Shown: positions 17,474 through 28,190, counted from the stretch's first letter. The stretch: DNA of 37,537 nt from Gallionella sp. (GCA_025350405.1 JANXXX010000005.1:1-37537); one strand, 5' to 3'. Notes: generated by a model from the letters alone, not told the origin. Translations and numbers: made by a program.

Positions 17474-18820
17474 TTACAAAAACCGCGCCACCATCCCCTT
17501 AGCCAACTCGCCTTGCAACGGTATCTGCACACGATGGCCGCTGCCCGGCGCGGTGGTGAGCGTTTCGCCTTGAAGGCTCTTCATCTCGTTCAGCACGACG
17601 ATGTGATTGCCGGAGGGATGGATGATTTCGAGTTTGTCGCCAACCTGGAATTTATTCTTCACGTCAATCTCGGCGATGCCATCTGCGCAACTGACGATGT
17701 CACCGACGTATTGCTGTCGGGAATTTTCCGAATGGCCGCGCATGTAGTTCTGCTGTTCGTGGGTGTGGTGGCGCTCGTAGAATCCGTCGGTGTAGCCGCG
17801 ATTCGCCAGCGCATCCAGCGCGCCGAGCAACGAATAGTTGAACGGACGCCCCGCGACCGCATCGTCGATAGCCTGCCGGTATACCTGCGCGGTGCGCGCG
17901 ACATAGTAGATGGACTTGGTGCGCCCTTCGACCTTGAGCGAATCGATGCCGATCTTAGCCAAGCGCTCGACATGTTCGACCGCACGCAGGTCCTTGGAGT
18001 TCATGATGTAGGTGCCGTGCTCGTCTTCCATTACCGGCATCAACTCGCCGGGATGATCCTGGCGCGAGATGACATAGACACGGTCGGCCATCGGGTGACG
18101 CGCTTGTCCGCCACAGTCGGACAGTGCGCTCTGGCTCAATGCCTTGTCAAAGTCGAAGTCGATCTTTTCGATATCGCCGGTGCCATTCTCTTCGGCGTTG
18201 TCCACCTTGTAGTCCCAGCGGCACGAGTTGGTGCAAGTGCCCTGATTGGCGTCGCGGTGGTTGAAGTAGCCGGACAGCAAACAGCGTCCGGAATAGGCGA
18301 TGCACAGTGCGCCGTGCACGAACACTTCCAACTCCATGTCGGGACATTGCTGGCGTATTTCTTCGATTTCGTCCAGCGACAGTTCGCGGGAAAGAATCAC
18401 GCGCGTGAGGCCGAGCGATTTCCAGAATTTCACCGCCGCATAATTCACGGTGTTGGCCTGCACCGAAAGATGGATGTCCACTTCCGGCCAGCGCTCACGC
18501 ACCATCGCGATCAGGCCGGGGTCGGCCATGATCAGCGCATCCGGCTGCATCGCGATCACCGGCTCCATGTCGGCCATGTAGGTTTTGACTTTGGCGTTGT
18601 GCGGCATCAGATTGCTGGCGACGAACAATTTCTTGCCCAGCGCGTGCGCTTCCTGTATGCCGATCTGCAACTCTTCCAACTGGAATTCGTTGTTGCGCGC
18701 GCGCAAGCTGTAGCGCGGTTGCCCCGCGTACACCGCGTCCGCGCCGAAGGCGTAGGCGCTGCGCATCTTGTCCAGCGTGCCGGCCGGCAAGAGCAGTTCC
18801 GGTGCGCGCAATTGGCTCAC
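17474..18820 (-). CDS. trhP: U32-family tRNA hydroxylation protein TrhP (YegQ-like)
   Basis: 448 residues of peptidase family U32. YegQ/TrhP is involved in forming 5-hydroxyuridine at tRNA position 34. Seen: APELLLPAGTLDKMRSAYAFGADAVYAGQPRYSLRARNNEF, typical of the family N-terminus; the cysteine set thought to bind an Fe-S cluster (ALCIAYSGRC and GTCTNSC); and the IDSLKVEGRTKSIYYVA block. The start is GTG 18820 (VSQLRAPELLLPAG), overlapping the metF TGA in a GTGA arrangement (4 bases). The longer frame to 18922 only reads antiphase into metF. Length fits TrhP, not the longer RlhA. Probably the last gene of the ahcY-metF unit. Confidence 0.93.
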   Translation of the reverse strand: MSQLRAPELLLPAGTLDKMRSAYAFGADAVYAGQPRYSLRARNNEFQLEELQIGIQEAHALGKKLFVASNLMPHNAKVKTYMADMEPVIAMQPDALIMADPGLIAMVRERWPEVDIHLSVQANTVNYAAVKFWKSLGLTRVILSRELSLDEIEEIRQQCPDMELEVFVHGALCIAYSGRCLLSGYFNHRDANQGTCTNSCRWDYKVDNAEENGTGDIEKIDFDFDKALSQSALSDCGGQARHPMADRVYVISRQDHPGELMPVMEDEHGTYIMNSKDLRAVEHVERLAKIGIDSLKVEGRTKSIYYVARTAQVYRQAIDDAVAGRPFNYSLLGALDALANRGYTDGFYERHHTHEQQNYMRGHSENSRQQYVGDIVSCADGIAEIDVKNKFQVGDKLEIIHPSGNHIVVLNEMKSLQGETLTTAPGSGHRVQIPLQGELAKGMVARFL

Positions 18821-19653
18821 CGCGGCAATCCCAATCGTTGCCAGATCGCCAAAGTTGGCGCAGCCTGGTTCAGCGTGTAGAAATGCAGCCCCGGCGCGCC
18901 ACCCTTTAACAAACGCTCGCATAATGCAGTAACCACGTCTTGCGCAAACGCGCGCACCGATTCAGCGTCATCGCCATAGCCCTCCAGCGTGCGGCGCATC
19001 CAGCGCGGAATTTCCGCACCGCAGGCATCGGAGAAGCGTGCCAGTTGCGCGAATTTCACGATCGGCATAATTCCCGGCACGATGGGCGCGGTAACACCCA
19101 GCTTGCGACATTCCTCAACGAAATAAAAATAGCTGTCGGCGTTGTAGAAATATTGCGTGATGGCGGAGTTCGCCCCGGCAGCGATCTTGCGCTTGAAGTT
19201 GAGCATGTCGTCGTGTGCGGATTTGGCCTGCGGGTGAAATTCCGGATAGGCCGCCACCTCGATATGAAAGTGCTCCCCGGTCTGGGCACGAATGAACGAC
19301 ACCAGTTCGTTGGCATATTGGAATTCCCCTATGCTGCCCATGCCCGAGGGCAGGTCGCCGCGCAGCGCCACAATGCGCTTGATGCCCATATCCTTGTAGG
19401 TATTCAGCATGGCGCGGATGTTGTCACGCGTGGCGCCGATGCATGACAGGTGCGGTGCGGCGTTGTAACCCTCGGCCTTGATTTGCCGTATCGTTTCTAG
19501 CGTGCGGTCTTGCGTAGAGCCGCCCGCACCGAAGGTCACGGAAAAGAATTCCGGCTTGAGCTGCGCCAGCTGCTTGCGCGTAGCTGCGAGTTTTTCCACG
19601 CCCTCCGGCGTTTGCGGGGGAAAGAATTCAAAACTAAAGAGTGGTTTGTTCAT
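18817..19653 (-). CDS. metF: Methylenetetrahydrofolate reductase
   Basis: FAD enzyme that reduces 5,10-methylene-THF to 5-methyl-THF for methionine synthesis. 278 residues. Seen: FSFEFFPPQTPEG at the N-terminus with the family Glu, EFFSVTFGAGGSTQDRT, APHLSCIGATRDNI, VALRGDLPSG, the FAD-contact block EVAAYPEFHP, and ITQYFYNADSY. The start at 19653 (MNKPLFSFEF) follows GAGAACGAC; an in-frame ATG at 19680 lies in a tandem repeat and is less likely. The stop overlaps trhP by four bases. It joins metK and ahcY in the methyl cycle. Confidence 0.96.
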   Translation of the reverse strand: MNKPLFSFEFFPPQTPEGVEKLAATRKQLAQLKPEFFSVTFGAGGSTQDRTLETIRQIKAEGYNAAPHLSCIGATRDNIRAMLNTYKDMGIKRIVALRGDLPSGMGSIGEFQYANELVSFIRAQTGEHFHIEVAAYPEFHPQAKSAHDDMLNFKRKIAAGANSAITQYFYNADSYFYFVEECRKLGVTAPIVPGIMPIVKFAQLARFSDACGAEIPRWMRRTLEGYGDDAESVRAFAQDVVTALCERLLKGGAPGLHFYTLNQAAPTLAIWQRLGLPR

Positions 19654-19660
19654 GTCGTTC

Positions 19661-19692
19661 TCATTTGCCCTATGGCTCATTTGCCCTATGGT
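19661..19692. repeat. 16-bp tandem duplication in the metF leader
   Basis: tcatttgccctatggc (19661-19676) and tcatttgccctatggt (19677-19692) are adjacent near-identical copies (15 of 16) followed by a third partial tcattt. It fills nearly the whole gap between the holin-like stop and the metF start. Read on the minus strand each copy gives AGGGCAAATG, that is a ribosome-site-like AGGG and an ATG, so it creates decoy or alternative starts. Confidence 0.8.
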
Positions 19693-20064
19693 TCATTTTT
19701 TATTTGGCCTCATCAATTGTGCAGCCGCCGAAGACAGCGCCCAGGAAAAAATACTGTAAAGCAACGCGCCCCATACGCCGTGCCAAAAACTATCCACTGC
19801 AAAACCTTTCAGCTCTGAGCCGACAAACCAGAACAGCAGCCCGTTGATCACAAAGATGAACAGCCCCAGGGTGAGCATCGTGACTGGCAAGGTAAGCAGC
19901 AGCAGCAGCGGCCTGATCAGGGTATTAACCAAACCAAGGAAAAATGCCGCGATCAGCGCGTCGGTGAAACTATCCACGAGGATTCCGGGCACGAAGCTCG
20001 CCACGGCGATCAGCGCGAGTGCATTGAGTACCCAGATCAACAGTAAATTCAATTGCATTTTCAT
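19693..20064 (-). CDS. Small holin-like inner-membrane protein (phage_holin_4_2 / YvlD-type)
   Basis: 123 residues with four hydrophobic segments: LLLIWVLNALALIAVASFVPG, ALIAAFFLGLVNTLIRPLLLL, LPVTMLTLGLFIFVINGLLFW and FWHGVWGALLYSIFSWALS. The order and the NTLIRP motif match the family labelled phage holin 4/YvlD, which is chromosomal and widespread; lysis is not implied. The start ATG 20064 (MKMQLNLL) has AAAGGA upstream and overlaps the tfoX-like TGA (ATGA, 4 bases), so the two are translationally coupled. Function unknown. Confidence 0.85.
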   Translation of the reverse strand: MKMQLNLLLIWVLNALALIAVASFVPGILVDSFTDALIAAFFLGLVNTLIRPLLLLLTLPVTMLTLGLFIFVINGLLFWFVGSELKGFAVDSFWHGVWGALLYSIFSWALSSAAAQLMRPNKK

Positions 20065-20429
20065 TTGCGTTTTCCTTTGACTGATTTGCCCGCTTTGGCA
20101 GTGTGCGCACGCAATGCCGATCCGTAAGCAGACTGGCACCACTCGCACATCTCGGTAGGTGTATCCAGGCAAGCTGCCGGCGCTGACCAATAGGACATCT
20201 GCACGGTTCGCGTCTGGCTCTGATAAACGAACGGATGGCTGCCCGCCCGTTCGAATTGTGCCACGTTGTTTGCATCGGTCTTGAAGAACAACCCATCCTC
20301 AACGATCAATGCAAACATCAAGCCTTCGCGGTACAAGCCATATCCACCGAACATCTTGCGCGCCGATACCGCCGCCCATCCAGACATGAGCTCGACCACA
20401 TAATCGACGAACTCATTTCGGATGGGCAT
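20061..20429 (-). CDS. TfoX N-terminal domain protein
   Basis: 122 residues matching the stand-alone TfoX N-terminal domain: ...VVELMSGWAAVSARKMFGGYGLYREGLMFALIVEDGLFFKTD, then FVYQSQTRTVQMSYW. The competence regulator TfoX/Sxy has this domain plus a C-terminal one, which is absent here, so a direct competence role is doubtful. ATG 20429 begins seven bases after the ahcY stop, and the gene end overlaps the holin-like gene. Its Lys-rich tail (KAGKSVKGKRK) is noted. Function unknown. Confidence 0.88.
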   Translation of the reverse strand: MPIRNEFVDYVVELMSGWAAVSARKMFGGYGLYREGLMFALIVEDGLFFKTDANNVAQFERAGSHPFVYQSQTRTVQMSYWSAPAACLDTPTEMCEWCQSAYGSALRAHTAKAGKSVKGKRK

Positions 20430-20436
20430 GCTGCTG

Positions 20437-21864
<1,428 letters not shown>

Positions 21865-21920
21865 CTTAAACTCCATTCATAAGTGGTTAATGAATGGGTG
21901 CAGTTGAAACGTGAAAGCCA

Positions 21921-21980
21921 CTGGCTCCGAGCCTGACGGGGGACTGTGGCCAGCCCCGCTGCAGCACCCCTCGGAGGGCG
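21921..21980 (-). promoter_or_regulatory. SAH riboswitch upstream of ahcY
   Basis: On the minus strand the leader reads CTCCGAGGGGTGCTGC then GCGG, and later CCGTCAGGCTCGGAG, which matches the remembered SAH-riboswitch consensus (CUCCGAGGAGCGCUGC ... AGGCUCGG) in both conserved strands and in order. The CTCCGAG/CTCGGAG pairing closes the element. It lies about 56 bases upstream of the ahcY start, the usual location for this ON-switch that senses SAH and raises ahcY expression. Boundaries are approximate. Confidence 0.88.
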
Positions 21981-21983
21981 CAG

Positions 21984-22013
21984 ATTATAAACGCAAATGG
22001 GAATTTTTGCTAA
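21984..22013 (-). promoter_or_regulatory. Sigma-70-type promoter for ahcY
   Basis: On the minus strand a perfect TATAAT occupies 21984-21989. A -35-like TTAGCA (4 of 6) lies at 22008-22013 with an 18-base spacer. Predicted transcription would begin at about 21977, exactly where the SAH riboswitch begins. The MITE-like element's terminal repeat abuts the -35 box. Confidence 0.75.
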
Positions 22014-22014
22014 G

Positions 22015-22213
22015 GGGCGCCTCTAAAAATTCAGAGTTCTCTCAAATGCAAGGCGCGGAAAAAATTTAGCAGTGCCGCATATGATTGATATGTAAGCAAG
22101 AAATTTTTTACTCAACGCAGCATAACCTTCGAATTGCTGCCGTTTTTGACGGCTTAGTCGAAAGGCTAGTAGTTCCATCCGTTGGGATGAAATCGGGATT
22201 TTTAGAGGTGCCC
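22015..22213. mobile_element. MITE-like element with 16-bp terminal inverted repeats
   Basis: Ends gggcgcctctaaaaat (22015-22030) and atttttagaggtgccc (22198-22213) are inverted copies with 15 of 16 matching. The element is about 199 bases with no ORF. TAA lies next to both ends (22011-22013 and 22214-22216), with one base of ambiguity from the left G-run, which could be a short target-site duplication. The interior includes an aaaaaattt/aaatttttt inversion. The ends resemble, by memory only, those of IS5-type elements. It lies seven bases after the HD-GYP stop and directly beside the ahcY -35 box. Confidence 0.75.
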
Positions 22214-22220
22214 TAAAGAC

Positions 22221-23447
22221 TCACCAATTTGTGGAAGGCAAACCACTCCACAATTCATGGAGGTCACGGATCCCCCACTTTTCAGGGTCTTCATGCGAGA
22301 CGATTTTGTCCCTGCACGCAGGCTTGGATAAATCAAGCATTTCAGGAACGATCCTGCCATTGGATTTGATCGAAAAAAATACTTTCACTACAGGCGTAAG
22401 TAGTGATTTCTCAGTTTGCTCTATGATCACTCCCAAGCGGTTTGACTCCAGCTTTACCAGCGAGCCGATTGGGTAAATGCCGATGCTTTTGACAAATGCC
22501 TGAAAGATTACAACGTCAAAATGCCCTTTCCATTCCGCCATTTTGCGGATTGATTCTGCGGGTTCCCAGCCATTTTTATAAGGCCGGTTGGAGGTGATTG
22601 CATCATACACATCACACACCGCGCCCATCTTTGCATACAGGCTGATCTCCTTGTCGGTGAGCTGATCCGGGTAACCATTTCCTTCGATTTTTTCATGATG
22701 ATGCAAACAGACATCGAGTGCGATCTCGCTGAGTCCGTTACCGCCCTGCAGGATTTTATATCCTTCGGCGGGATGGCTCTTTACCAGCTCAAATTCGGCA
22801 TCGGTCAACTTGCCGGGCTTGTTGAGTATCTCCAGCGGGATCATCATTTTGCCGACATCGTGCAGCAGACCCGCCAAGCCAGCCTGACGGACCTGCTCGT
22901 CCTGCAAACCCAGCTGCCGCGCCAGAGACACCATCAACGCGCACACTGCGACAGAATGCATATAGGTGTAATCATCCTTGTCTTTCAGCCGGGCCAGACC
23001 GATCAACGCACCCGGATTGCGCAACACGGAAGTGGAAATTTCTTCAACGATAGGCAATGCATCTTTGGCGTCCAGCGCCTTGCCCATGCGGGCTTCCTGA
23101 AACATGGAGGTGACGGCCTGCTTGGACTTGCTGCAAATAAGGACGGCTCGTGCAGCCTCGTGCACAATGTTGACGCGTTGCTCCTTATTGCTGAACTTGT
23201 CGGCTTGAGCAAGCGTGTCCTCGACCACTACCGAAATCACTGCTTCGGTCTCTCCACCTTCGACATCGAGGCCTTTGGCCGTGTCTATCCATACTTCTTT
23301 AATGCCGGTAGACAAGAGGGTCTGCAGATCCTTGGGGTCGTCCAGTAAAAACGCGCTGCGCCAAAAAGGGTGGTCCATCCAAGAGCCGCATAGCTCATTT
23401 ACATACATACCCAGACGCAATTGTTCAACATGGATTCGTTTTAGCAT
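22221..23447 (-). CDS. HD-GYP domain c-di-GMP phosphodiesterase
   Basis: 408 residues. An N-terminal DUF3391-like region (MLKRIHVEQLRLGMYVNEL...) is followed by a complete HD-GYP domain: HSVAV (H164), LLHDVGKMMIP (H196, D197), the KSHP helix, and HHHEKIEGNGYP (about 249-260) retaining the metal His and the GYP tail. Residues needed for c-di-GMP hydrolysis seem intact. ATG 23447 starts the frame; no good ribosome site. It lies between metK and ahcY, with the MITE-like element after its stop. Confidence 0.93.
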   Translation of the reverse strand: MLKRIHVEQLRLGMYVNELCGSWMDHPFWRSAFLLDDPKDLQTLLSTGIKEVWIDTAKGLDVEGGETEAVISVVVEDTLAQADKFSNKEQRVNIVHEAARAVLICSKSKQAVTSMFQEARMGKALDAKDALPIVEEISTSVLRNPGALIGLARLKDKDDYTYMHSVAVCALMVSLARQLGLQDEQVRQAGLAGLLHDVGKMMIPLEILNKPGKLTDAEFELVKSHPAEGYKILQGGNGLSEIALDVCLHHHEKIEGNGYPDQLTDKEISLYAKMGAVCDVYDAITSNRPYKNGWEPAESIRKMAEWKGHFDVVIFQAFVKSIGIYPIGSLVKLESNRLGVIIEQTEKSLLTPVVKVFFSIKSNGRIVPEMLDLSKPACRDKIVSHEDPEKWGIRDLHELWSGLPSTNW

Positions 23448-23605
23448 ATGGAAGTTTAGCGAAAAACCTTCGACTAGTACTAATATCTTGATGCTAAGGC
23501 ATGTTGCATGATGCTTGGACTACATTGATGGAAATATCCGCCGCTTTTCGGCTTAACATCGCAAGCGATTCTAGCCTTCGCCGAAACACGGATAAGCGCG
23601 CGGCC

Positions 23606-24769
23606 CTACTTGCCAGCGTCAGCCCGCAGGGCTGCAGCCTTGTCGGTGCTTTCCCAAGTGAAGCCCGGCTCTTCACGTCCGAAGTGGCCGTATGCGGCGG
23701 TGTTCTCGTAAATCGGGCGCAACAGGTCGAGCATTTGCACGATGCCTTTGGGGCGCAGATCAAAGTGGCGCAATACCAGCTCTGTCATTTTTTCGTTGGT
23801 GATTTTGCTGGTGCCATAAGTATCCACCATGATGCTGGTCGGCTTGGCCACGCCGATCGCGTAGGAAATCTGCACCAGACACTTGGTCGCCAAACCGGCA
23901 GCCACGATATTCTTGGCGACATAGCGGGCGGCATAAGCAGCGGAGCGATCCACCTTGGACGGATCCTTGCCGGAGAACGCGCCACCGCCGTGCGGGGCTG
24001 CACCGCCGTAAGTATCAACGATGATCTTGCGCCCGGTCAGGCCGCAATCGCCCTGCGGGCCGCCGATAACAAAGCGTCCGGTCGGATTTACCAGATAGTT
24101 GATGTTGCCCTTCATCAATTCTTTCGGCAGCATCGGCTTGATGATTTCTTCGATAGCCGCTTCGCGGATCTGCGCCAGCGTCATTTCCGGCGCGTGCTGG
24201 GTCGAGAGCACCACGGTATCGATGGAGTGGGGCTTGTTATCCACATAGCGGATCGTCACTTGGGATTTTGCGTCCGGACGCAGCCAAGGCAGGCGGCCGT
24301 CATGGCGCAATTCTGCCTGGCGTTCCACCACACGGTGTGCGAGATAGATCGGCAGCGGCATCAGCGTTGGCGTTTCATCGCAGGCATAGCCGAACATCAA
24401 ACCCTGGTCGCCCGCGCCTTGATTCAGGAAATCGTCGGAAGCGCGGTCCACGCCTTGTGCGATATCCGGGCTTTGTTTGTCATAAGCCACCAGCACCGCG
24501 CAACCCCGGTAGTCGATGCCGTAATCGGTATTGTCATAGCCGATACGCTTGATGGTGTTGCGCGCCACGTGTATGTAGTCCACATTCGCGGTAGTCGTGA
24601 TCTCGCCAGCCAGTACCACCAGTCCGGTATTGGTCAGCGTCTCTGCCGCTACACGCGCATACGGGTCTTGCGCTAGAATAGCGTCCAGAATGGCATCAGA
24701 AATCTGATCTGCTACTTTATCCGGATGACCTTCGGATACGGATTCTGATGTAAACAAGTAATCGCTCAT
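23606..24769 (-). CDS. metK: S-adenosylmethionine synthetase
   Basis: Makes SAM from methionine and ATP. 387 residues, normal length. The start was chosen at ATG 24769 ([22 protein letters not shown]), preceded by GGAG; the frame continuing to 24997 would add 76 residues antisense to the acyltransferase gene. Signature blocks: [12 protein letters not shown] and [19 protein letters not shown]. It lies upstream of the HD-GYP gene on the same strand. Divergent from lpxL with about 67 bases between starts. No SAM riboswitch is visible in this short gap. Confidence 0.98.
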   Translation of the reverse strand: MSDYLFTSESVSEGHPDKVADQISDAILDAILAQDPYARVAAETLTNTGLVVLAGEITTTANVDYIHVARNTIKRIGYDNTDYGIDYRGCAVLVAYDKQSPDIAQGVDRASDDFLNQGAGDQGLMFGYACDETPTLMPLPIYLAHRVVERQAELRHDGRLPWLRPDAKSQVTIRYVDNKPHSIDTVVLSTQHAPEMTLAQIREAAIEEIIKPMLPKELMKGNINYLVNPTGRFVIGGPQGDCGLTGRKIIVDTYGGAAPHGGGAFSGKDPSKVDRSAAYAARYVAKNIVAAGLATKCLVQISYAIGVAKPTSIMVDTYGTSKITNEKMTELVLRHFDLRPKGIVQMLDLLRPIYENTAAYGHFGREEPGFTWESTDKAAALRADAGK

Positions 24770-24836
24770 GACACTCCACTCAATCAAGTAAAAAATTAAA
24801 GGCGCGCATTGTATCAAAAAGTCCGCCTTCCCGCTG

Positions 24837-25715
24837 ATGACTTCTTTCCTGTTTAAATTGATCTTTCGCCTGCTGGCAAGTTTGCCGCTCCGCGGGCTGC
24901 ACGCGCTGGGTGCGCTGCTTGGTAACATCACGTTTGCGACGTCCAAAGAATATGCTGCTCGCACCGAGGAAAACCTGCGCCAGTCTCGCCTCGCCAAGGA
25001 TGAAAAACACTATTCCACCCTGCTTAGGCAAACCATAGCTGAGGCGGGCAAAGGCATCGTCGAGTTGCCGTGGGTATGGGGCAGGCCGCTGGAGCAAGTC
25101 TGCGCCACGGTACAAAGTTGTTATGGTTGGGAGCACATCGAGGCCGCGCATGCACGGGGCAAGGGCATTATTTTGCTCACCCCGCACTGGGGCTGCTTTG
25201 AAGTGGTCGGGCTCTATGTCGGTCAGCGTATGCCGCTAACCTGTTTGTATCGCTCGCCCAAACAAGCCTGGCTGGAGAAAATCATGCGCAGCGGGCGCGA
25301 ACGCGGCTTGGCTCGCTTGGCCACGGCTGATATCAGCGGTGTGCGGGTGTTGTTCAAGGCACTTAAACGCGGCGAGGCGATCGGCTTGCTCCCCGACCAG
25401 GTACCCAGCCAGGGCGAGGGCGAGTGGGTGGATTTCTTTGCACGCCCCGCTTACACGATGACCTTGAGCGGACGGCTGGCCGAGAACAGCGGCGCGACCG
25501 TGTTGCTGTCTTTCGCCGAACGTCTGCCGCGCGGGCAAGGTTATATACTGCGTTTCGAACCATTGGCCTTGGATTTTTCCAAGCCCGTTCCGCTGCAAAT
25601 CAATAATGCGCTGCAGCGTGTGATCGCGATTTCGCCCGCGCAATATCTGTGGAGCTATAACCGTTACAAGGTTCCGGGCGGCGTGCTACCGCCGGACACC
25701 ATCAAGGAGCAGTGA
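24837..25715 (+). CDS. Lipid A biosynthesis acyltransferase (LpxL/HtrB family), first copy
   Basis: Inner-membrane acyltransferase adding a secondary acyl chain to the lipid A precursor. 292 residues. An N-terminal hydrophobic anchor ([15 protein letters not shown]) precedes the HX4E catalytic motif in [10 protein letters not shown], then [24 protein letters not shown] and [19 protein letters not shown]. The start lacks a ribosome site (CCTTCCCGCTG before the ATG). The stop TGA shares one base with the next gene's ATG. The acyl chain specificity cannot be read. Confidence 0.92.
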   Translation: MTSFLFKLIFRLLASLPLRGLHALGALLGNITFATSKEYAARTEENLRQSRLAKDEKHYSTLLRQTIAEAGKGIVELPWVWGRPLEQVCATVQSCYGWEHIEAAHARGKGIILLTPHWGCFEVVGLYVGQRMPLTCLYRSPKQAWLEKIMRSGRERGLARLATADISGVRVLFKALKRGEAIGLLPDQVPSQGEGEWVDFFARPAYTMTLSGRLAENSGATVLLSFAERLPRGQGYILRFEPLALDFSKPVPLQINNALQRVIAISPAQYLWSYNRYKVPGGVLPPDTIKEQ

Positions 25716-26590
25716 TGCTGGTACGTCTCGGCGTTTTTATTTTTTGGCTGATCCATTTTCTGCCGTTCCGTATCATCGTCGCCATCGGCAATGGTCTCGG
25801 CACGATTGCCTATCCTTTCGCAGCCGAGCGTCGCACCGTGGGCGCGATCAATCTGCAATTGTGCTTCCCAAACCTGAGCGATGCGGCGCGCGAAAAAATG
25901 TTGCGCGCCCACTTCAAATTGTTCTGCCGCGGCCTCATCGAACGCAGCATCCTGTGGTGGTCGAGTGCGGCACGCATTAGCGGCCTGATCCGCGTCGATG
26001 GCATCGAACATTTCGAGGCGATCAAAGGCCAGCCCGCCATCCTGCTCACGCCGCACTTCGTCGGCATGGATGCCGGCGGTCAATGGATCGCGCAGCACAT
26101 CGACACAGTGTGCATGTATGCGAACCAGAAGAACGTCTATCTGACCAAGTTGCTGTTGAAGAAGCGCGCCCGCTTCCGCAACCAGCACCTCTATTCGCGC
26201 CAGCAAGGTCTGCGCCCCATCCTCAAGGGGATGCGTGCAGGCATGCCGTTCATCTATCCGCCGGATCAGGATCAGGGCGTCAGGGATGGCGCATTCATTC
26301 CCTTCTTCGGCGTGCCCGCCGCAACGATGACCTCAGTGCCGCGCATCGCGCAGATGACTGGCGCGAAAATAGTGCCCAGCATCACGCGCATGTTGCCCGG
26401 CGGCAAAGGGTATGTGCTGACCTTCTATCCGGCGTGGGAGAATTATCCGAGCGGAGATGACATCGCGGACACACGCCGCATGAACGAATTTCTCGAACAA
26501 CGCATCCTGGAAATGCCGGAGCAGTATTTCTGGTTGCACAAGCGCTTCAAGACCCGGCCTGAAGGCGAAGCAAATTTTTATCCGGAATGA
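25715..26590 (+). CDS. Lipid A biosynthesis acyltransferase (LpxL/HtrB family), second copy
   Basis: A second, diverged acyltransferase of 291 residues, probably for the other lipid A position. The catalytic motif HX4D is seen in LLTPHFVGMD, followed by NQKNVYLTKLLLKKR, YPPDQDQGVRDGAFIPFFG and ...EQYFWLHKRFKTRPEGE. ATG 25715 overlaps the upstream TGA by one base (TGATG) with AAGGAG at 25704-25709; an in-frame GTG at 25712 is the alternative. The two genes are clearly translationally coupled. Confidence 0.92.
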   Translation: MLVRLGVFIFWLIHFLPFRIIVAIGNGLGTIAYPFAAERRTVGAINLQLCFPNLSDAAREKMLRAHFKLFCRGLIERSILWWSSAARISGLIRVDGIEHFEAIKGQPAILLTPHFVGMDAGGQWIAQHIDTVCMYANQKNVYLTKLLLKKRARFRNQHLYSRQQGLRPILKGMRAGMPFIYPPDQDQGVRDGAFIPFFGVPAATMTSVPRIAQMTGAKIVPSITRMLPGGKGYVLTFYPAWENYPSGDDIADTRRMNEFLEQRILEMPEQYFWLHKRFKTRPEGEANFYPE

Positions 26591-26647
26591 TTTCAAAAAT
26601 CTCAACTGGCCAAAATCTAAAGTGACCAAAATAAAGTGATTAGCTAA

Positions 26648-28111
26648 ATGAAATATCACGACCTGCGCGACTTCATCTCGCAACTGGAAAAGATCGGCGA
26701 ACTCAAGCGTGTCTCAGCCCCGGTTTCGCCGCATCTGGAAATGACCGAGATCTGCGATCGCGTGTTACGCGCGCAAGGCCCGGCAATCCTGTTCGAGAAT
26801 CCGGTTGGGCACAACTTGCCGGTGTTGGCGAACTTGTTCGGTACGCCACGCCGTGTGGCGCTGGGCATGGGCGAAGAATCCACCGCCGCATTACGCGAAG
26901 TGGGCAAGTTGCTTGCCTATCTCAAGGAGCCCGACCCGCCCAAAGGATTGAAGGACGCCTGGGAAAAATGGCCGGTGCTGAAACAGGTACTGACCATGTC
27001 GCCCCAGATTGTTTCATCTGCACCTTGCCAGGAGATCGTGTGGGAAGACAAGGACGTGGACTTGGGCAAATTGCCGATACAAACCTGCTGGCCCGGCGAT
27101 ATCGCGCCGCTGATCACTTGGGGCCTGGTAGTTACGCGCGGCCCGAACAAACAGCGCCAGAATCTCGGCATCTACCGCCAACAAGTGATCGCCCCGAACA
27201 AGGTCATCATGCGCTGGCTGGCGCATCGCGGCGGCGCACTGGATTTTCGCGACCACTGTGAAAAAAATCCGGGGCAGCCTTTTCCGATAGCCGTGGTGAT
27301 TGGCGCCGACCCGGCGACGATTCTTGGCGCGGTCACGCCGGTGCCGGATTCATTATCGGAATATCAGTTCGCCGGATTGCTGCGCGGCAGCAAAACCGAG
27401 CTGGTGAAGTGTATCGGCAGCGGTCTGCAAGTGCCTGCCTCTGCCGAAATCGTGCTGGAAGGCGTGATCCATCCCGATGAGATGGCGCTGGAAGGTCCGT
27501 TCGGCGACCACACCGGCTACTACAACGAGCAGGATAAATTTCCGGTGTTCACGATAGAACGCATTACGATGCGGCGCGACCCGATCTACCACTCCACCTA
27601 CACCGGCAAGCCGCCCGATGAACCGTCCATGCTGGGTGTGGCGCTGAACGAAGTGTTCGTGCCGCTGCTGCAAAAACAATTTCCCGAAATCGCAGATTTT
27701 TATTTGCCTCCGGAAGGGTGCAGCTATCGCATGGCGGTGGTCAGCATCAAGAAGCAATATGCCGGGCACGCCAAGCGCGTGATGTTCGGCATCTGGAGTT
27801 ATCTGCGCCAGTTCATGTACACCAAGTTCATCATCGTGGTCGACGACGACATCGACATACGCGACTGGAAAGAAGTTGTCTGGGCGATCACCACCCGCGT
27901 CGATCCAGTGCGCGACACGCTGCTGGTGGAAAATACGCCTATCGATTACCTCGACTTCGCCAGCCCGGTATCGGGACTGGGCGGCAAGATGGGACTGGAT
28001 GCCACCAACAAATGGCCGGGCGAGACGCAACGCGAATGGGGTACGCCCATCGTGATGGATGCTGCGGTGAAGCTGAAGATAGATGCAATGTGGGCGAATT
28101 TGGGGGTGTAA
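26648..28111 (+). CDS. ubiD: 4-hydroxy-3-polyprenylbenzoate decarboxylase UbiD
   Basis: prFMN-dependent decarboxylase of ubiquinone synthesis. 487 residues. N-terminus [22 protein letters not shown] is the family start. Further blocks are [59 protein letters not shown] and [21 protein letters not shown]. It would need a UbiX partner for its cofactor, which is not in the window. The 57-base gap after the acyltransferases has only a weak ribosome site. Confidence 0.97.
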   Translation: MKYHDLRDFISQLEKIGELKRVSAPVSPHLEMTEICDRVLRAQGPAILFENPVGHNLPVLANLFGTPRRVALGMGEESTAALREVGKLLAYLKEPDPPKGLKDAWEKWPVLKQVLTMSPQIVSSAPCQEIVWEDKDVDLGKLPIQTCWPGDIAPLITWGLVVTRGPNKQRQNLGIYRQQVIAPNKVIMRWLAHRGGALDFRDHCEKNPGQPFPIAVVIGADPATILGAVTPVPDSLSEYQFAGLLRGSKTELVKCIGSGLQVPASAEIVLEGVIHPDEMALEGPFGDHTGYYNEQDKFPVFTIERITMRRDPIYHSTYTGKPPDEPSMLGVALNEVFVPLLQKQFPEIADFYLPPEGCSYRMAVVSIKKQYAGHAKRVMFGIWSYLRQFMYTKFIIVVDDDIDIRDWKEVVWAITTRVDPVRDTLLVENTPIDYLDFASPVSGLGGKMGLDATNKWPGETQREWGTPIVMDAAVKLKIDAMWANLGV

Positions 28112-28161
28112 TCAGTACCGCTGTTTGCATAACTGCCGATACTTTTACAATGTAATAATCA

Positions 28162-28190
28162 TTGCATTAAATATTGACGAAAATTATACT
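28162..28190 (+). promoter_or_regulatory. Possible promoter of the small beta-barrel gene
   Basis: TTGCAT (28162-28167) and TATACT (28185-28190) with a 17-base spacer. The -10 matches 5 of 6 consensus positions, the -35 only the leading TTG. It lies about 130 bases before the ATG at 28321, in the AT-rich 28112-28320 gap, which contains no other clear feature. Confidence 0.4.

Noticed and set aside
17513-18880. 455-codon plus-strand frame opposite trhP
   Set aside because: Antisense shadow of a strongly recognised U32 gene.
23501-24676. 391-codon plus-strand frame opposite metK
   Set aside because: Antisense shadow of metK with no domain resemblance.
24770-24836. SAM riboswitch before metK
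   Set aside because: The gap is only 67 bases and shows none of the conserved SAM riboswitch blocks.
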